From positions 62,001 to 126,000 of the forward strand of contig NZ_LZFW01000046.1 of NCBI RefSeq assembly GCF_001676025.1: a DNA stretch of 64,000 nucleotides, read 5' to 3'. A program made the position numbers and the translations under genes. Below, piece by piece: positions 47,301 through 61,172 of this stretch. Each line of letters starts with the position of its first letter. Positions within the stretch are counted from its first letter, which is position 1. The stretch comes from Vibrio sp. UCD-FRSSP16_30 (GTDB lineage Bacteria; Pseudomonadota; Gammaproteobacteria; Enterobacterales; Vibrionaceae). The notes beneath the pieces are model-generated. The model had not been told where the DNA came from. It searched no databases and was given only the letters and a program-made list of their open reading frames with translations.

Positions 47301-50300
47301 GGGTCACCCAACCAATTCAAGGTGGCAGTATTGCCATTGCTGTCTTCAAGGCCGGTAATGTGTACATGTAAAGATTCTGACCCGTCAGCATCAATGACGT
47401 CATTCATGCGAATGTGTTGATCTAATGTCACCGTCGTATCTTCTTCAAGAGTAATACGTGCAACGACAAGCGCACCTTCATCGGCGATAGGGTTGACATT
47501 AATGGTAAAGAAACGCTCATCAGAACGCGCTTCTATAAGCTGTGCTTTGCTGTCTGATTCGGTGGTAATCGCCACCACTTTAAGTTGAATGGTCCCGCTC
47601 CAATCGTCAGCAGGATTCACCGTCACTTTACCGATATCATCCGCTGAGATGATATACAGACCACTAGCATCGGGGCTTTGCACCACCCCATCAATTAATA
47701 ACTCTTGACCAAAGTCAGCTTCAAAGCTCACTTCATAGGTTAGAGTTTCTGAGCTGTCTTGATCTTGTGTTTGTGCCAAAATTTGCAAGATAGCATCGTC
47801 ACCATCTTCATCAACAGTGACCTCAAAATTACCGCTAGAAGGCTCCCAAGTTGCTGTATCGGCAATGGCAGTCACTTCAACAGACAGTGTCCCATCAAGA
47901 GTTTCACTCACTGCGCTGTCACGATAAACCTCGATAGTAAAATCATAGGTATAATCAGTTCCTTCTGAGCCTTGATGACGCGCAGGCACAAAGAATAAAT
48001 TATCCACACTCCAGTTTTCATTGTCAGAGCTTGAGCTCACTAGCAGATCTTGACTCAGTACCACTGAGCCATCAACAATGGTTAATGCAATATAATCGGC
48101 GCCATCAAAGTAATAAAAATCACCTTCAGTCGCATCCACACCTTTAATAGTGATCGCACCAAGTGCTTCATCGTTATCAAAGTCACCAGTATCAACACTG
48201 ATCTCAACTTGGATTGGTTTATCACCCGCTGGCAGGTTGTCTTGCGCATTGCTGTCACCGGTGGTGATACTGCGCCCAGCATCTTCATAGCCACTGGCCT
48301 TGGATGTGGTAATTTGAGAGCTAATATCATCCACTTCAATACTGATTGGATTGGTACTAGTATCGCCGTCACTGTCAGTTGCGGTCACAAGTACATCAAT
48401 ACTGGCCGAGTCGCCATTTTCCTTCACATCATCGGCTGGGGTGAAGCGAATTCGTCCATCAGGATGCACCTCTAATACGCCCATGAGCAATGTGCTATCG
48501 GCAGGATTTGCCGGGTCACTGCCATCGCTGTATAGATTAAATGACTGGAATCCGCCGTTGCTATCAAGGGTTAAAGTGGTGCTGCCAATTTGAATTTGCG
48601 TAAGCGCGCCGTCATCTGCGCCCTCAGTGGTTAAGCCGCTTTGCTTTAACACATTCACTGTGGCGCTCTCATCGCCTTCGGTTAAGGAAATGGATTTCTC
48701 GATAACTTCAGGAACATCATCAACCACGCTAACCAGTACATCTTTGGTTGCTGAATTATCCCCGTCCATGTCTTGTGCGTACACAGGCACACTGATCGTC
48801 AGAGTATCGGCAGAGGTGATGTCAGTATTTAATCCGGCAATCGGGTGATCAATGGCGCGGATAATTTCAAAATCAAATTGACCAAAATCACTGCTGGTTT
48901 GGTCGTTATTAATTTGGATCGACAATACATTAAGCTCTTCACCGTTAACATTCGCCACCCCCATATAGCCGCCAGTGACACTGATAAAGGTCACTGCGAC
49001 ACCTTGGTAAGTAAGCGCGAAAGCTTGAGTTTGTCCACCCGCATCAACATAGCTCACCGTGATATTGGCACTGTCCACAAAGAAGGCTTCAATATCATCG
49101 GAGCCTTTGATTACCGTAACCGCTGAACTGCCCACTTCCAACGTGCCATCTGGCGTATTGCCCCCTTGGATTGGCGGCGTTCCCGCATCACCTTGGTCGA
49201 TATTACCCTCATTAAGGGTTAACGCTGGCGCGGTATCAATTTGTGGATCATCACCATCGGCAATCTCGATATTAATGTTAGCTGAAGTGACATCGCCATC
49301 ACTGTCGATGGCATCAACCACTACAGTTAAATCATTGATATCTAAACTCGCATTGTCTTGCTCTAAAGGCTGGCGTAAATCAATGCTGTAACTGCCATCA
49401 AGATTCACTGTGGCAATCAATACCACATCAGAACTATCTCCGGTGACATGCACCGTCAGCGTTGTGCCATCGGCGCTTAGTAGTAATTCAACACTTTGAT
49501 TATTGCTAACCAAACCAGTCCAAGCGCTGTCACTCAACACACTTGAATTAAATTTCACACTGGCAACGGCATCAATGCCTTTAACCAAATCAATAGCGCC
49601 AGTCAGTGGATCGGCGTCCACATCCACAATGACATTCTCATCAATGGTTTCATCCTGATCAGTCGTGTCAGGATCCGTGCCGTCACTGATCACCAAACTA
49701 ATTTCTTTAGTGACTACATCATTATCGGTATCCGTTGCTTCAACGGTTACTCCAAGGCGATTAGTATCATCAGAGGCAATTTGATCAAGTGGCAGTAGCT
49801 GCTCAAAGCTGTAGTGACCATCAATATCGATACGTCCAACAAGCACAACATCTTCGTCATCATTATCGGTAACTAAAGAGAGTGTTTGGCCATCATCGCT
49901 GATCACTACTTTGGTTTGTATGCCATTGGAGGTAAGCGCATCCCAAGCATCTTGTTGAGAGGCTGTTAATGACAACTCAACAGAAGCTATCGCATCTGCG
50001 CCTGCCGTTAAGCCAACATCACCCGTAATAGGGAAATCGACCGCGCCAATAATATTGTCTTCATTCCATGCAAGCTCAATGGTTTCATCGGTAAAGGTGC
50101 TGTCTTGACCATCATTAATGCGTACTTGGGCATTGGCCTGAGTAATATCACCATCGGTGTCTTCAATCTGCACACGAAGAGAAAGATTCAGACGATCATT
50201 GCTTGCGGTTTGATCAATGGCTTGCAGTTGGTCTACGGTGAAAGTGCCGTCAAAGTTACCATCACTGTCACTGTTTAAGCGAATCGTTAATACACCGCTA

Positions 50301-53300
50301 TCTGGCGCACTCAGCAATGAAACGGTAATTAAAGTGCCATTTTCTGTCACGGTAAACGAGGTCGCCTCACCATTACTGGTGATAGCGTTAAGAGTATTAG
50401 TTTGTCCATTGCTGAGATTAAAGCCAAAGCTTGCTATCGCATCACTGCCTTGGGTTAAGCTCATGTCCCCTGTAATAGGTAGGCTGACAGTGCCAATATC
50501 ATCGTCACTTAAAATAACGCGGTTATTAGTCAAGCTAATATCGGTACCATCTTCAATGGTGATCTCGATGGTGCTACGGGTTTCATCCAAGTCACCATCA
50601 ATGGCCAAAGTGCCAACAGCAAGCTCGGTTAAATCCGCTGCGCCTTGGTCAAGAGATTCAAATTGCTCAACTTGATAATTGCCATCAATATCCATGCTAA
50701 TCGATAGCACCACGGTGCCATCGGCAAGTTGCAGTTCAAGGGAGCGTTCAGATTCCACCAAAGAGGTGTCTTGTCCATTGCTGGTTATTGCTTCCCATAG
50801 CGTGCGCTGCGCATCACTTAATTCAAAATCAAGACTGGCCAAATCATCAGGGCTTAAAGTCAGCCCAATATCGCCAGAAATAGGTTGGGTAGCACTGCCT
50901 ATGTCATCTTCATTCCAGCTTTCACTTTGATTGCTGGTCACAATGTTAGTGCCATCGTCAATGGTCACGGTAATGCTTGAATCGGTGATATCACCATCGG
51001 TGTCAGTAAAGACCACTGCGGCGCTTAATGAACTTTGATCACTGCCGCTGTTGTCCTGATCCACCGCAATAAACTGTTCAAGCTTAAAACTGCCATCGGT
51101 ATTTAAGGTCAATTGCAAAGCAATCAGGCCGCCCGCGCGCACAATTAAGGTTTGATCGCTTTGTTCAAATACAGTGGACTGTCCGTTCACAGTAATAGCC
51201 TGCCACGCTGCGAGTTGCTCAGTGCTAAGATCAATCACCGCAGAGGCTATCGCATCACTACCTTGGTAATTTAAATCACCTTCAAACTCGTAACCGGCTT
51301 GACCAATCTCATCTTCACTCCACGATACATCCGCAGGATCGGTACTAATAATCGCGCCATCGGTAATGGTTAAATCAATGGATGAAGGCGGTCTATTGGT
51401 GACAGAATCAATATTGTCATCGCCATCAGTATCTTCCACCACCACGTCAAAGATAAGGTTAGTTTTTCCCGTACCATCCTGATCCAATGGCAATTTTTGC
51501 TCTATTGAATACGATCCATCATCCGCTAATGTGACCACTAAAACGTCGTTACCAGACTGGCTCACAACTATGGTTGAGTCAGTCACAGTGACATCTGTGG
51601 CTAGATTATTACTGGTTAAATTTTCTAGTGCCGTTAGCTGATCGGCGGTTAATTCAAAGCGAACACTGGCAATGTCATCACTGCCTATCACTAGGCCCAA
51701 ATCTGAGTAGATAGGGAATAGAGTGCTTAAGTCATCTTCACTCCATGATTGGGTGTCACTGCTAATAACCGGGTCATCACCATCAGAGATGGTCAAGGCA
51801 ATATTGGCCTCAATAGGACCGTTCAAATCATCGCTGTCTTCCACCAAAACAGGGATATCTAATAGCAGTTTTTCTAAGGTTTCATGATCCAGTGCTTGGT
51901 ATTGAGTAACGCGGTAGTTACCCTCAAGATCAAGAATTTCAACCTCTAACACCTTGTTGGTTGGGTCATCACCAATGTACACCGTCAGTAAAGTCAGACC
52001 GGATAAACCGTTATCTGGACTGGTCGATAGCAATATATTGGTCTCAAGATCGTTGCTGACTAATCCTGTCCACGCCGCGTCCGATTCAATGGCGTCATCA
52101 AAGGTGACAGAGACAATTTCATCAGTACCTTCAATGATGACAAAGCTTTCATAGAAGCTTTGTTCACCAGAAATTTCCACAATATCGATAGCGCCATCCA
52201 TTACCACCGGATCAGCACCATCAAAAATGTTGAGCTTAAGTGTGCCCGAATCCACATCAAGATCGGTATCGGTAATCACCACTTCAAGCTCAAGCTGTAG
52301 CGGTCCATCGATAGGCTGATCAACTGCATCACTTTCGGTAATGACATAACCGCCATCACTGTCAATGCTGACCACTAACACCACTTGAGATGCATCACCG
52401 GCTTTATGAACGGTAATTTTACCGTCCTCGATGATCAAGTCAGTCTGCTGACCATCACTGATAATGGAATGCCAAGGTGAATCGGCTGCCAGCGGTGCAA
52501 ATTCAACACTCTTAATATCATCAATGCCTTTATTCACCGTCATGGTGCCAGTAAATGATGTACCGTCAGTCACCTCAACAAAGTTAATGGTTGAGTCCAA
52601 TATTTGCGGGTCAACGCCATCGGTTATTTTAAGAATAATATCGGCACTGGAGCTATCGCCATCGTAGTCAGTGGCGATAACGCTAGCGGTTAAATCATTG
52701 ACGTTGCTCACAACGTCCTGATCTAAAGGCAGATACTGCTTCACACTAAAGGTTCCATCACTGGCTAAAACCATTTCCAGTACGACAGCATCGGGATCAC
52801 TGTCTAAGGTGACCGATAAGGTATTACCCACAATGCTAACAGAGGTCGATTCACCGTTACTGGTGAGATTGACCCACGCATCACTGGTAATTGACGTCGC
52901 ATCAAAGGTATAGGTTTCAATAGAATCACTGGCTGGAGTAAAGGCAATGCTTTGATCGGTGATTTCAAGAGGTAGTCCCTCCTCTTTAAAGTTCACATTG
53001 ACATCAGTGCCGCTAGGATCGCCCGCATCATTAATCTTAATATTAATGTTGGCACTGCCCGAGTCTCCATCAGAGTCTTTAGCCAGTACTGGTAAAGTCA
53101 AATCAGTCAGGTTGGTTAATTCATCTTGCTCAATAGGCTTAAATTGAGTCAACACATAGCTACCATCATCATTGATGGTCACTTCTAACACTTTTTCATC
53201 ACTTGAATTAGTGACTGTGATGGTTTTATTGCCATTAGACAAGCTAACAGAGGTTGGATTGCCTTCACTGGTTAGGGCATCCCAAATTGCATCTGGCAGT

Positions 53301-56300
53301 TTAGCGGAATCAAAGCTCAAGCTTTGTATATCTTCACTACCTGCCACAAAATCAATCTTGCCATTAACCGATTGCTCGCCGGCAATCTCATCAAGTACCA
53401 CGTCACTGTCAGTACCACTTGGATCATCACCATCTGTGATGTTGACTGTGATGGTCGCTGAAGTCACATCAAAATCGCTATCGGTTACCGCAACATCAAT
53501 CGAAAGCTTGCTGAGGTTAAGCACGTCTTGATCTAAAGGTTCACGTAAATCGATGCTATAACTGCCATCTAAATTAACAATGACCGTCATCACAACCGTA
53601 CCATCAAGCAGCGAGACCGTCAGAGTATCATTCACACCCGTTTGAGTGGTGGAAGACAATGCCGCCGTGGTTTCTAAGCCATTACTGGTTAGCGTCTGCC
53701 AAGGGCTTTCCATCGCTACGACCGAATCATCAATCTCAAGCGTAGTCACCAAGTCAATGCCCGCATCTAAGGATAAATCACCAACAAAAGGTTGCTTCGT
53801 GACATCGCCAATATCGTTTTCAAACAGATCGGCCGTATCATCGAGGATGATAGGATCGGTGCCATCAATGATGGTAAAGGACAGCGGTGATTTGCTAATG
53901 TCACCATCAGTATCGGTGACGATAATGCCAACACCCAACACCGTTTTATCGGGATTAAGCGCATCGTTGTTATCCTGATCAATGGCGGCTAACTGATTGA
54001 TGGTATAAGTACCATCTGTGCTCACCACAAGCTCAAGAACTGTTGCTCCGCTGGCGGCTACCACCGTAATGCCACTATCGGTAATGGTTAATGAGGTTAC
54101 CTCACCATTGCTGGTAATCGCATTCCAAGCGGTAAGTTGTTCAGGGCTAAACTCAATCGCAACCTCGGAAATGGCGTCACTTCCTTGGTAATTTATCGCG
54201 CCCGTCACCGGCAACACTAAAGTGTCACCAATGCTATCTTCACTCCATTGCTTTGAGTCTGGCGCGATGGAAAATTCATCACCATCGTTAATGGTAATAT
54301 CAATCACCGTTGATACTAAATCTAAATCACTATCGGTGACCGCAACCCCAACTTGCAGGGTATTCACATCGGCAACTTGGTCGAGAGCACTGAGCTGAGT
54401 TAATGTGTAAGAGCCTGAAATATCGATGGTTAATGTCAGAACTGGCGTACCATCGGCCAACTGGACTGTCAGGCCAGTGCTGGTCACAATCAGTTGCGTA
54501 TCTTGTCCATTACTGGTCAGTGATTCCCACTTGGCTTGTTGTGCATCTGAAAGAGTAAATTCAACCGATGCAATGGCATCACTGCCCTTAACAAGATTAA
54601 TCGAGCCGCTATCAGTGGCTGTACTATCGGCGACATCATCTTCATCTAAGCTTATTGAGCTTGCTGACAGTTGCGCATTATCACCATCGGTTATCTTAAT
54701 GCTGATATTCGCGGTAGCAGAGTCTTGGTCATAATCAGTAGCGATCACTGGCACTAACAGATCGCTAATATCGTCAATCGTGAGCTGATCTAATGCGGCA
54801 TTTTGCACCAAGGTATAACTGCCATCATCGGCAAGCGTTAATACCAGTACTTCCACGCCAGTTGTGCTAGATAAGGTGAGTATTTTTCCAGTGGCATCTA
54901 ACGAAATATCGGTTGCTTGACCATTACTGGTCAATGCATTCCATGTTGCATCAGATTCAACAGCAGAATCGATCACCATGCTTTCAACACTATCACTGCC
55001 TGGAGTAAAGACTATCGTTCCGGTATTGGTTTGCCCGGCCTCACCCTCTTCGGTATAGCTAATGGTGCTCGTGGCACCAATTGGCGCAACATTATCGCTA
55101 ATATTAATGGTGATATTGGCGCTAACACTGTCACCATCTGAATCACTGGCAATCACTGGCAAAATAAGTTTGGCTAGGTCAGTGCTAGGATCGTGCTCAA
55201 TTGGCTGTGATTGAGTGACCACATAATTACCGTCGTTATCAATGGTAACCATTAACACTTCTTTACCAGAAAGTGATGTGACGACTAAGGTTTTACTATC
55301 ACTTAACGCAACTTTTACACCTTCACCATTGGTTTGTAGCGAGCTCCAGTTCGCGTCTAAAAGAACATTGGCATCAAAGGAGATATCGGCAATATCTTCA
55401 CTTCCTGCGGTAAACACAATCTGCTCACTGCCAGTCACTACACCGGTGGTCTCTTGCAGATTAATAATACTGTCTACACCTGTTGGATCGGCACCATCAT
55501 TAATCGTAATTTCGATATTGGCAGTATCAATATCACCATCGGCATCATTGGCAGAGATAGGCACGATGAGATCCAATGAATTGCCACTTAATTGATCCAA
55601 AGGTTGCAACTGCTCAATGGTGTAGGTGCCATCAAGGTTGACGATGATCTTTAATACGGGACTATCATTATCTGAGCGACTGACCAACAAGGTATCGTTA
55701 ATGCTGCTCCCATTACCAACTTGATTGGTCGATGACAGCGCAAGCGTTACGCTCTCACCATTACTGGTCAAAGAGGTCCAATCTAAGTCACTCAGTACTG
55801 TGCTATCAATAGCGATAGCTTCGACTAAATCTGTGCCTGCAACTAGGTTTAAACTGCCTTGTTGAGGTTGGAAGTTCACATCACCAATTTGGTCTTCATC
55901 AAGGGTAGAACTGGCATCAGAGATCACCAGATCTTTGCCGTCCGTAATCGGAATTAAAATAGTGGTTGAAGTGACATCATTATCGGTATCAGTCGCATCA
56001 ACTTGCAAGGTTAACTCATTGAGATTGCTATCAATATCTTGCTCTAGTGGTAACAACTGTTCAATGCTGTATGAACCATCAAAATTAATCGTGGCAGTCA
56101 GCACTATCGCACTTTCATCCCCTTGCAAATGCACAATCACGGTTGTGCCGTCATCACTGAGTTTAACCTCTGTTTGTTGATTGTCACTTTGCAATGCAAG
56201 CCAAGCATCATCGGTTTCAACGCTGGCATTAAATACCACACTAGCAAAGGCATCAATGCCATCGGTTAAGCCAATGTTGCCTGTTTCTGGCGTTTGGGTT

Positions 56301-59300
56301 GGATTAGTAATCTCATTTTCATCAAGGGCTGTGCTGACCTCTGTTGATGAGGCAGGATCGAGTCCGTCATTAATCACCACATCAATCACTGACGTATCAA
56401 AGTCTTGATCGGCATCGGTTGCCGTCACCGAAATAGAAAGCAGATTTTGATTGCTGGCAGTCGGCTGATCGATAGGCAGATATTGGGTAATGGAGTACAG
56501 CCCGTCTAAACCAATCTCAAGTTTTAGCACTTGAGTATCATCATCAAGGGTTAAGATGAGTGAACCTAGCGAGGTGGTTAAAGTGGTCTCCATTCCATTG
56601 CTGGTGAGGCCTTGCCATGCTAACAACTCTTCTGCGGTTAAGGTGACATCCAATGACTCAATAACATCACTACCGACCACCAGCCCAACATTGCCAGTGA
56701 CCGTAACAGGGCTCACAGTATCGTTATCAAACAGCTCGACACTGCTATCTACAATCACTGGGTCTGCCCCATCGTTAATCTGGATGGTGATATTAGTGGT
56801 TACAGGATCGTCATCAGTGTCTGTCACAATCACCGGCAGCGTTAATACCATCGAGTCATTGCCATTGTGCTCTAATGCCTGATATTGAGTGACAGTGTAA
56901 CTACCATCTGGATTAATAACCGCTTCAAGAACCACATCCGTTGGGTTTCCGCTAACGCTCACCAGCAAGCTATTATCTGTCACAACAACCTGCAGAGCTT
57001 GGTTATTGCTCAGTAAACCCGTCCAATCCGTATCACTTTCAACAGTGGCTTTATCAAACACCACGCTAAACACATCATCACTGCCTTGCTGGACATTAAT
57101 AGTGCCACTAACGGCAACCTCTTGCCCTGTTTCGCTGATAACTGGCGCAGTGCTTGCTTCAATTGTCGCATTGTCACCATCGGTGATTTGTATACCAATA
57201 TTGGCAATTTGCGGCTCAGTATTGAGTGCATCGGTATCAAAGACATCCACACGCAAATTTAGTAACAGTGTTTCTAATACGCTGTGATCCAGAGCTTGGA
57301 ACTGAGTGACTCTAAAGTTGCCTGCAAGATCTTCCAGTTCAACTTCTAAAACTTTATTACTGGTATCTCCAGTGACATACAAGGTTAGCAATGTGCCATC
57401 GTCACTAAGCTCATAACTCAGCGGTTGATCGTTGCTGATTAAACCACTCCAAATCGGATCGTTATTCAGCGCCTCTTCATTGAATACAACTTCACTAATT
57501 GGGTCATCAGTGACCACAATCAAAAATTGATCATAGAAGTTCTGCTGTGTCGCTTTTTCAGTAAATTCAACGCTCTTATCACTGACGATTGGTGGATCGC
57601 CATCAACAATGGTTAAGCTAATCGTCGCTGTCGCCACATCTTGATCAGAATCGGTCACCAATACCGGGATATCTAATAGAATTTGATCAGTATCGGGATC
57701 TTGGTCGATTGGCTTTGACTGGGTTACGGTGTAGTTGCCATTAATATCAATACTGACACTCAGCACATCCACTTGAGCGTTGCCATTATCCGCATCAAGG
57801 TAGTACACCGTGAGTGTATTACCGTCCACTTTTAATTCAGTGGCAATATCACCACTGGTGATACCTTGCCAATTTGGATCGTTAACCAGTTCAGGATCAA
57901 TGACCACAGAATCAATAGAATCGGCGCCTTTAGTGATCACCACCTGAGCGGATACCGTGCGCACCGTATCGCCAAATTCAACATATTGAATACTGCTATC
58001 AGCAGCCGTTGGATCGAGACCATCGCTGATATTAATCGTGATCACATTCGAGGCGGTATCGCCATCAAAATCGGTTGCAAGCACATTAATTGGCAATACT
58101 AATAGATTATCAGAACTGTCCCCCATTGCTGGGTGCTCTAAAGCCGCATTTTGTATAATGCTATAGCTACCATCGGTGTTAATCGTCACGATTAACACCT
58201 CTTGCGTAGCGGTTGAGACCGTTAATACGCTGCCATCGCTAGACAACGTTACCGTAGTGTCTTCACCATTGGATTTTAAATCTGCCCAAATAGGCGCAAC
58301 AATACTGGATGGTAAAAACTGCACGCTTTCGATCGCATCACTGAACACCGTAAAATCAATTTGCCCAGAGTTTGCTTGTCCAATAGCGCCCGTTTCTTGA
58401 TAACTCACCTCACTTGGGGCGCCCGATGGGCTGATATTATCTCGCACTGTAATAGTGATATCTTGCGTAACGGAATCACCGTCAGTATCGGTTGCCGTGG
58501 TAGGAATAACTAAATTAAGTACATCACTGTCTTGTTCAATAGCGCGGTACTGAGTCAGGGTGTAGTTTCCATCATTATCGATAGTCGCCAGCAATACAGG
58601 CTCACCGCCGAGGGTGTTCACTTGGATGGTTTTACCGTCAATCACGCTGACCGTAGTTTGCTCACCATTACTGACAATGCCTTGCCACGTAGAGTCGGCT
58701 TCAACACTTGCTTCAAAAGAGACATCAGCAATTTTGTCACTGCCTTGAGTAAAAACAATCTCACGAGACGTCGTATATTCACCCACTATCTCAGTATAAT
58801 CGAGCAGACTGTCTTGCCCCGTAGGGTCGCTACCATCTTCAATTTCAATGCTAATGATTTCTTGTTTAAAATCACCGTCGGTATCGACCGCTACAATAGG
58901 CAGATCGAGTGCCGTCAGATTAGCACTATCTTGATCTAATGCTTGCTTGAGGAAGACTTGATAAGTGCCATCAACATTGACCACCACTTGCATCACAATG
59001 CTGCTCGGATCGCTTTGCAAATACACCACTATCGTATCTTGAACTCGCTCTCCAACACCGTTTAGTTGAACGCTAGAATCTTCAAGTCTAAGGCCTGTCG
59101 CTTCACCGTTAGAGGTTAATGAATTCCAAACACTGTCTTGCAGAATCGATGGCGCAATAATAATCGACTCGACATTATCACTTCCTTGTACCAGACCAAT
59201 ATCACCAGTCGAAGAAGGCGACGTTAAGTCGATATCGTCTTCTGAAATTCTTGGCGCAATCACACTATTAATACTCAGATCGTCACCATCGGTCAGACCT

Positions 59301-60733
59301 AAGGTTAAAAATCCCTGAGTAGTATCACCATCGTTATCGGTTACCGTGACAGGCAGGGCAACGCTTAAAGTCTCAAGTGAGTTCTGCTCTATCGCTTGAA
59401 AAGCTTCTAATGTATAACCGCCATCGCGATTCAGGGTAATTTCAAATACTTTGCTCGAAGGGTCATGGCTTAACACTATGCTTAATACAGTGCCGTCATC
59501 GCTAAGCTGCGCAAGGGTTGCTGAGTTATTGGATAATAAACCGTCAAATAGAGACAACGAATCTTGATCAAATACAACGCTATCCAGACCATCACTGCCA
59601 AGTTGATATAACTCACCACTTAACGCATTAGTACTCACACCATTTGATTCAACTTCATCACTGACAATACTCTCAACTTCAGCATTATCACCATCGGCCA
59701 CCACCACACTAAATTGAACAGGGTCGATTAGCTCAAAGCCGCTGATATCTTGACCTGTGATTGCAAAATTAATCATCAGTTGATCATCAACGATTGAGAC
59801 GTATTGGCCACCAGCATCGATATGATCAATGGGTTGCGAAACCAATGTGGTCACGGTCAACTCAATGCCTCGGTCAAGCACTGTTTGCTCAATGGTAATA
59901 GAGAGTACCTCTTCACCATTGAGTGTCCCGATCAGTGCATTTAATGATTCATCATAAACAAAACTAACCGCATCACCTCCCGAGGTGATATTGGCATTGA
60001 GCTCAGCAAGAACTAAATCCACATCCACCGGCGAAACAGTAAAACTATCCGCATCTAGGGCAAAAGTTGCTTGCTCAATAATCACCGTGCCGCTGCTAGA
60101 TTGAGGATAAGAGGAACCAGTATTTGCTGTGCTCTGAGTGTTAGATGAAGAGTTAAGAGAGCCTTCAGTCAAGTTTAAGGCTATTTCGCCGCCGCCACTG
60201 GCAAAGTTAATGGTCAAGCCATCGTCTTCTATTACAGCTGCATCAATAAGTAATCCATCGGTTTCAAAAGCAGTTTCAGGGCGGATTTCGGCGTGCGTCA
60301 TATCAACGGTAACAAAGCCACCATTTGCTGATGTTTGAGCATCAACATTATGTCCTGCAACCATTTCATCCAATAAATCTGAAGGGTTTTCACCACGAGC
60401 TATGGCATCTTGGAATTGTGCAATATCCTGCTCGTTGTATTGCGCGGGGTGGTCACTTAACTGTAAAGATCGGTCAAGATTTGAAGAAATAAGCTGAGGT
60501 GCTTTATCTGCACTGGTACTAGCAAGACATACCGCACAAACTTGGTCGAAAATTTCCGCCTTAGAGCCGTATTGCACCATGACCTTAGCATCGTCACCGA
60601 TAAGCAATACATCCCCTTTATGTAGGGTGTCGCCTTTTTGCAGTTCTTTAGCAGGGTTTGATGCATTAATTACAACAGATTTACCTTGAGCTGCAACAAC
60701 AGATACATCAGTGATCAATACTTGCTCTTTCAT
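41333..60733 (-). CDS. Giant LapA-like RTX adhesin with retention module
   Basis: 6466-residue secreted protein in one frame. Residues ~1-150 are a LapA-type retention module ('[16 protein letters not shown]', '[20 protein letters not shown]', 'FDQVCAVCL', '[17 protein letters not shown]', '[10 protein letters not shown]') that would hold it in the outer-membrane TolC pore. Residues ~350-3830 are about 25 tandem T1SS-143 repeats of ~139 residues separated by 'DGxDP' linkers. Residues ~3830-5630 are longer cadherin/VCBS-like modules, with four 'NDxP' modules to ~6100. The C-terminus (~6315-6466) has RTX nonapeptides ('[20 protein letters not shown]') and a type I secretion signal. Only two cysteines (66, 69) were noticed. 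AAGGA precedes the ATG. No ABC/MFP exporter, LapD or LapG gene is in this window. Role: attachment or biofilm, inferred. Confidence 0.94.
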   Translation of the reverse strand: MKEQVLITDVSVVAAQGKSVVINASNPAKELQKGDTLHKGDVLLIGDDAKVMVQYGSKAEIFDQVCAVCLASTSADKAPQLISSNLDRSLQLSDHPAQYNEQDIAQFQDAIARGENPSDLLDEMVAGHNVDAQTSANGGFVTVDMTHAEIRPETAFETDGLLIDAAVIEDDGLTINFASGGGEIALNLTEGSLNSSSNTQSTANTGSSYPQSSSGTVIIEQATFALDADSFTVSPVDVDLVLAELNANITSGGDAVSFVYDESLNALIGTLNGEEVLSITIEQTVLDRGIELTVTTLVSQPIDHIDAGGQYVSIVDDQLMINFAITGQDISGFELIDPVQFSVVVADGDNAEVESIVSDEVESNGVSTNALSGELYQLGSDGLDSVVFDQDSLSLFDGLLSNNSATLAQLSDDGTVLSIVLSHDPSSKVFEITLNRDGGYTLEAFQAIEQNSLETLSVALPVTVTDNDGDTTQGFLTLGLTDGDDLSINSVIAPRISEDDIDLTSPSSTGDIGLVQGSDNVESIIIAPSILQDSVWNSLTSNGEATGLRLEDSSVQLNGVGERVQDTIVVYLQSDPSSIVMQVVVNVDGTYQVFLKQALDQDSANLTALDLPIVAVDTDGDFKQEIISIEIEDGSDPTGQDSLLDYTEIVGEYTTSREIVFTQGSDKIADVSFEASVEADSTWQGIVSNGEQTTVSVIDGKTIQVNTLGGEPVLLATIDNDGNYTLTQYRAIEQDSDVLNLVIPTTATDTDGDSVTQDITITVRDNISPSGAPSEVSYQETGAIGQANSGQIDFTVFSDAIESVQFLPSSIVAPIWADLKSNGEDTTVTLSSDGSVLTVSTATQEVLIVTINTDGSYSIIQNAALEHPAMGDSSDNLLVLPINVLATDFDGDTASNVITINISDGLDPTAADSSIQYVEFGDTVRTVSAQVVITKGADSIDSVVIDPELVNDPNWQGITSGDIATELKVDGNTLTVYYLDADNGNAQVDVLSVSIDINGNYTVTQSKPIDQDPDTDQILLDIPVLVTDSDQDVATATISLTIVDGDPPIVSDKSVEFTEKATQQNFYDQFLIVVTDDPISEVVFNEEALNNDPIWSGLISNDQPLSYELSDDGTLLTLYVTGDTSNKVLEVELEDLAGNFRVTQFQALDHSVLETLLLNLRVDVFDTDALNTEPQIANIGIQITDGDNATIEASTAPVISETGQEVAVSGTINVQQGSDDVFSVVFDKATVESDTDWTGLLSNNQALQVVVTDNSLLVSVSGNPTDVVLEAVINPDGSYTVTQYQALEHNGNDSMVLTLPVIVTDTDDDPVTTNITIQINDGADPVIVDSSVELFDNDTVSPVTVTGNVGLVVGSDVIESLDVTLTAEELLAWQGLTSNGMETTLTTSLGSLILTLDDDTQVLKLEIGLDGLYSITQYLPIDQPTASNQNLLSISVTATDADQDFDTSVIDVVINDGLDPASSTEVSTALDENEITNPTQTPETGNIGLTDGIDAFASVVFNASVETDDAWLALQSDNQQTEVKLSDDGTTVIVHLQGDESAIVLTATINFDGSYSIEQLLPLEQDIDSNLNELTLQVDATDTDNDVTSTTILIPITDGKDLVISDASSTLDEDQIGDVNFQPQQGSLNLVAGTDLVEAIAIDSTVLSDLDWTSLTSNGESVTLALSSTNQVGNGSSINDTLLVSRSDNDSPVLKIIVNLDGTYTIEQLQPLDQLSGNSLDLIVPISANDADGDIDTANIEITINDGADPTGVDSIINLQETTGVVTGSEQIVFTAGSEDIADISFDANVLLDANWSSLQTNGEGVKVALSDSKTLVVTSLSGKEVLMVTIDNDGNYVVTQSQPIEHDPSTDLAKLILPVIASDSDGDSVSANITINISDNVAPIGATSTISYTEEGEAGQTNTGTIVFTPGSDSVESMVIDSAVESDATWNALTSNGQATDISLDATGKILTLSSTTGVEVLVLTLADDGSYTLVQNAALDQLTIDDISDLLVPVIATDYDQDSATANISIKITDGDNAQLSASSISLDEDDVADSTATDSGSINLVKGSDAIASVEFTLSDAQQAKWESLTSNGQDTQLIVTSTGLTVQLADGTPVLTLTIDISGSYTLTQLSALDQVADVNTLQVGVAVTDSDLDLVSTVIDITINDGDEFSIAPDSKQWSEDSIGDTLVLPVTGAINYQGSDAISEVAIEFSPEQLTAWNAITSNGEVTSLTITDSGITVVAASGATVLELVVSTDGTYTINQLAAIDQDNNDALNPDKTVLGVGIIVTDTDGDISKSPLSFTIIDGTDPIILDDTADLFENDIGDVTKQPFVGDLSLDAGIDLVTTLEIDDSVVAMESPWQTLTSNGLETTAALSSTTQTGVNDTLTVSLLDGTVVMTVIVNLDGSYSIDLREPLDQDVLNLSKLSIDVAVTDSDFDVTSATITVNITDGDDPSGTDSDVVLDEIAGEQSVNGKIDFVAGSEDIQSLSFDSAKLPDAIWDALTSEGNPTSVSLSNGNKTITVTNSSDEKVLEVTINDDGSYVLTQFKPIEQDELTNLTDLTLPVLAKDSDGDSGSANINIKINDAGDPSGTDVNVNFKEEGLPLEITDQSIAFTPASDSIETYTFDATSITSDAWVNLTSNGESTSVSIVGNTLSVTLDSDPDAVVLEMVLASDGTFSVKQYLPLDQDVVSNVNDLTASVIATDYDGDSSSADIILKITDGVDPQILDSTINFVEVTDGTSFTGTMTVNKGIDDIKSVEFAPLAADSPWHSIISDGQQTDLIIEDGKITVHKAGDASQVVLVVSIDSDGGYVITESDAVDQPIDGPLQLELEVVITDTDLDVDSGTLKLNIFDGADPVVMDGAIDIVEISGEQSFYESFVIIEGTDEIVSVTFDDAIESDAAWTGLVSNDLETNILLSTSPDNGLSGLTLLTVYIGDDPTNKVLEVEILDLEGNYRVTQYQALDHETLEKLLLDIPVLVEDSDDLNGPIEANIALTISDGDDPVISSDTQSWSEDDLSTLFPIYSDLGLVIGSDDIASVRFELTADQLTALENLTSNNLATDVTVTDSTIVVSQSGNDVLVVTLADDGSYSIEQKLPLDQDGTGKTNLIFDVVVEDTDGDDNIDSVTNRPPSSIDLTITDGAIISTDPADVSWSEDEIGQAGYEFEGDLNYQGSDAIASAVIDLSTEQLAAWQAITVNGQSTVFEQSDQTLIVRAGGLIALQLTLNTDGSFKLEQFIAVDQDNSGSDQSSLSAAVVFTDTDGDITDSSITVTIDDGTNIVTSNQSESWNEDDIGSATQPISGDIGLTLSPDDLASLDFELSDAQRTLWEAITSNGQDTSLVESERSLELQLADGTVVLSISMDIDGNYQVEQFESLDQGAADLTELAVGTLAIDGDLDETRSTIEITIEDGTDISLTNNRVILSDDDIGTVSLPITGDMSLTQGSDAIASFGFNLSNGQTNTLNAITSNGEATSFTVTENGTLITVSLLSAPDSGVLTIRLNSDSDGNFDGTFTVDQLQAIDQTASNDRLNLSLRVQIEDTDGDITQANAQVRINDGQDSTFTDETIELAWNEDNIIGAVDFPITGDVGLTAGADAIASVELSLTASQQDAWDALTSNGIQTKVVISDDGQTLSLVTDNDDEDVVLVGRIDIDGHYSFEQLLPLDQIASDDTNRLGVTVEATDTDNDVVTKEISLVISDGTDPDTTDQDETIDENVIVDVDADPLTGAIDLVKGIDAVASVKFNSSVLSDSAWTGLVSNNQSVELLLSADGTTLTVHVTGDSSDVVLIATVNLDGSYSIDLRQPLEQDNASLDINDLTVVVDAIDSDGDVTSANINIEIADGDDPQIDTAPALTLNEGNIDQGDAGTPPIQGGNTPDGTLEVGSSAVTVIKGSDDIEAFFVDSANITVSYVDAGGQTQAFALTYQGVAVTFISVTGGYMGVANVNGEELNVLSIQINNDQTSSDFGQFDFEIIRAIDHPIAGLNTDITSADTLTISVPVYAQDMDGDNSATKDVLVSVVDDVPEVIEKSISLTEGDESATVNVLKQSGLTTEGADDGALTQIQIGSTTLTLDSNGGFQSFNLYSDGSDPANPADSTLLMGVLEVHPDGRIRFTPADDVKENGDSASIDVLVTATDSDGDTSTNPISIEVDDISSQITTSKASGYEDAGRSITTGDSNAQDNLPAGDKPIQVEISVDTGDFDNDEALGAITIKGVDATEGDFYYFDGADYIALTIVDGSVVLSQDLLVSSSSDNENWSVDNLFFVPARHQGSEGTDYTYDFTIEVYRDSAVSETLDGTLSVEVTAIADTATWEPSSGNFEVTVDEDGDDAILQILAQTQDQDSSETLTYEVSFEADFGQELLIDGVVQSPDASGLYIISADDIGKVTVNPADDWSGTIQLKVVAITTESDSKAQLIEARSDERFFTINVNPIADEGALVVARITLEEDTTVTLDQHIRMNDVIDADGSESLHVHITGLEDSNGNTATLNWLGDPDSNPIIEVSAGVYEIAYDMLSQVELVPYTNSNVDFSLTVTGIIRDTIEQLENVDETTGVGTIKTVTDDRVLADREIYVDLKGVADFPYISIDGIGDTWHPILNDQGQASGVETLIDENTDIPLNFKVLSGELTDTPLDDSESVTVLISNIPDGVLVLDSENQEIDLVFVGYDDAGGPIYQANLTEAGVDTGVILRPIESFTGNIDLKATIVVTESDGDSSITEGNIIIKVQPVIDAKDGYQRTSSGDEDSFIEIDWRPAGDDFSDSDEVINLVVITGFPEGSEIRVNGTTLSVDSDGNITISESNGLRELLSGAGIVEVKPPADDSSDFQLSVTVEVTEEDYEFTQGEAEYQDTATAIIHGTVDVVVNPIVENDANLFVTDLSNDEIGGIDNPIIADSNGMINFTLNEVKDDAYSVNFEDSDITQTEQDALDKLLNDPDAILTAEEQQEIDDNPDEIVEELVVDFGTVDQDILDQLVIIGAVNNGDGKWVVTNEEDFTIVAPSGLKIAGDGDDAFSDITITFVALVYDKGEEGEGSARVLKETDVTLRFPEDVVVNDSIAAVVEESTNPDDIILGTEDSSIALGQQILDKGLLVTTADRDDVADILTLVFAQSDLEGFVIQGAEYDYTTAEYVFKGGIDVDGNVIGLENLLLIPPQDFAGDMNLKFTVVTTDTLSGDEEYQDLTLPVAVSPVVEDSQVVSVVVKGTSGLGADLLPVDASGTPVYQDDIAYEDGTIHLQIGVESTDLDTAAGRGVESFQTVTIALNDPSEGVLIDPDGNEVSSFTLTYDANNPTAIEDFLKDVQFKPAENFPTGDDDNTVELSISGTLNDVTVFDETDGYDHPSDTDSGKPFSGNISFEVVPVVDSIVIEGGDRSNKIVITGNEDTPIFLDQIQGTPFTVSLNDDDGSEEFVSIRLSGVPDDFLVKSTSEDDANGFVAKNNGDGFWTIQLNNPSATSISFADLEITPAEQFSGTVDLGIIVFTQEKLLGVPVEHTSTFTLVVNPVADAVDTDIVDSATGIENQDIEIKINATIVDKDYSLSGDGTGANYQESAPEIMRITVLDMPDGATISLADGTLFTDNGDGSWTLDVNAQVVDSLIFNPGNNNSLNWDPTQITIQVQSVEYDINGIEYTDDSAISEQVVTFTIDEVNDQPIFEGIADLTVVEDDELIINGLSIADPDTADDASTDYTFTISVDSGLLSFIDNAEALFGVTLSSTDPEASITITGTVAQINAALADGVHFNPVENFYGDVNVTVAVDDGGNIGVEGELHTNDDTFVITVDAENDQPVIEPIDAQTVAEDDTLEITSIQISDVDTAQLPDAPYTVTISVTDGEGIFSYNLDPATFNVTVSGDATSGLQLDGTVSDINAFLSSGITFTPAQNLIGTVSVTVLVDDNGNFGVVGEPNTVQTSFDVSVTAVNDTPELSGITDRVVDEDDVLTITDIQISDVDQSDEPDAQYLLTIAANANGDFDFAQASKDAFSGTITLSDGQVELVGSIDEINTLLASGLLFTADADFAGDVSVNVTVNDQGSFGSGGAKVSNDDFDISVTAQNDAPVNTLPGSITVDEGSTTKIEGIQVSDADYIGSYADSDIEVILSVDIGTLQIITSNGLVTIDNNGSDSVTLKGPITQVNAVLAESAVDSGILYSNPQGTDNAELTIVTNDNGIFDDADSSNQQDSDTVAITITPVANTPTLTISDENQRSLNTIISQAALVSRGIPLLGLMAALSDASETLSIEVSGLDNALSILSTAGTVSPGSSAGSWVLDAAALADAVIVVTDSNVLPSSSVAFDVVAISTESDPAITAESAAIQYTVEVVTDGSDLNAELQSAATTLIDADEDSTLRGSDFDDELIGGLGNDILIGGLGSDILTGGEGSDLFVWEDLDDGQQDLITDFSLTEGDSIDLIAVIDDLDSGLALDDLLNNLASSNELAASLVENTDDVEITVSSDTQSQSIVVEGLNSQLSYSDPDSDLLTTMFENQVFKYDGN
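41661..41775 (-). other. RTX calcium-binding repeats in adhesin C-terminus
   Basis: Encodes '[18 protein letters not shown]' followed by two further GGxGxD nonapeptides and 'GSDLFVWED'. The cluster is short, only three to four nonapeptides, and is followed by the ~110-residue hydrophilic/hydrophobic tail carrying the type I secretion signal. Confidence 0.9.
42240..43860 (-). repeat. Four cadherin/VCBS-like modules in the adhesin
   Basis: Four related ~130-residue modules, each beginning near a 'VEDDxLxIxxIxISDxD' block after 'NDQP', 'NDTP' or 'NDAP' junctions. The DNA is diverged enough that no long identical stretch was noticed between modules. Confidence 0.75.
49240..59700 (-). repeat. About 25 T1SS-143 tandem repeats in the adhesin
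   Basis: I counted 26 linkers of the type D-G-x-(D/N)-(P/x), which bound about 25 repeats of ~139 residues. Each repeat has the order 'GSDxIxSVxF', 'WxxLTSNGxxT', 'DGSYTxxQ', 'LDQ', 'VTDxDxDxxxxxIxIxIxDG'. The repeats are recognisably homologous but diverged in DNA, unlike recent identical duplications. Individual boundaries were not fixed residue by residue. Confidence 0.85.
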
Positions 60734-61172
60734 AACTACATCCTTGTTTTCTGTCTCGACAATCCTTAATCAAAACAGTACATCCACAATACAACTGTGT
60801 ATTCAACACCATATAAATAATATATTAACAACTCACACCTAATTTTGAAGCATTAATTAACACATTTACATAACAATTTTCCGCGTGACTTCATAGTGTC
60901 TAATACATAAATAACCATCAAATAGATTATTTTATGCCTAATATAGAGCTATAAGGATTTACACAGCCAACAAAAGTCACCTTTACAGCATTATATCCTG
61001 CCGTAACATTCAGCACATGAATTTAACCGCTATTTGTTACTAAATGATTCAAACTATTAGTGAAATATATTAATTTGAATTCTTGATCGAGCTCAAAAAA
61101 TAGCCAGTTAACGCTATACCCATAAAGTGGTATTCGGTATTATGAGATCGTCTTCATAGAGGGAGATTTGAC
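60734..61172. promoter_or_regulatory. Long AT-rich divergent promoter region of the adhesin
   Basis: 439 bases without a gene between the adhesin and the small gene at 61173. At 61083-61096 TTGAT-CGAG-CTCAA matches an FNR-type site (TTGAT-N4-ATCAA) with one mismatch, ~77 bases before the small gene. The adhesin side holds several AT-rich -10-like stretches but no site I can assign. Confidence 0.35.

Noticed and set aside
49240..59700. Regular spacing of repeats that could suggest a CRISPR or satellite array
   Set aside because: The period is ~417 bases, in frame with one ORF, and copies are diverged; this is a protein repeat, not an array.
41967..60338. Many plus-strand frames of 60-190 codons across the adhesin gene
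   Set aside because: They are antisense shadows of a single biased 6466-codon gene, rich in Ser/Thr/Leu/Val from reverse-read Asp/Glu/Gly codons, with no ribosome sites or recognisable domains.
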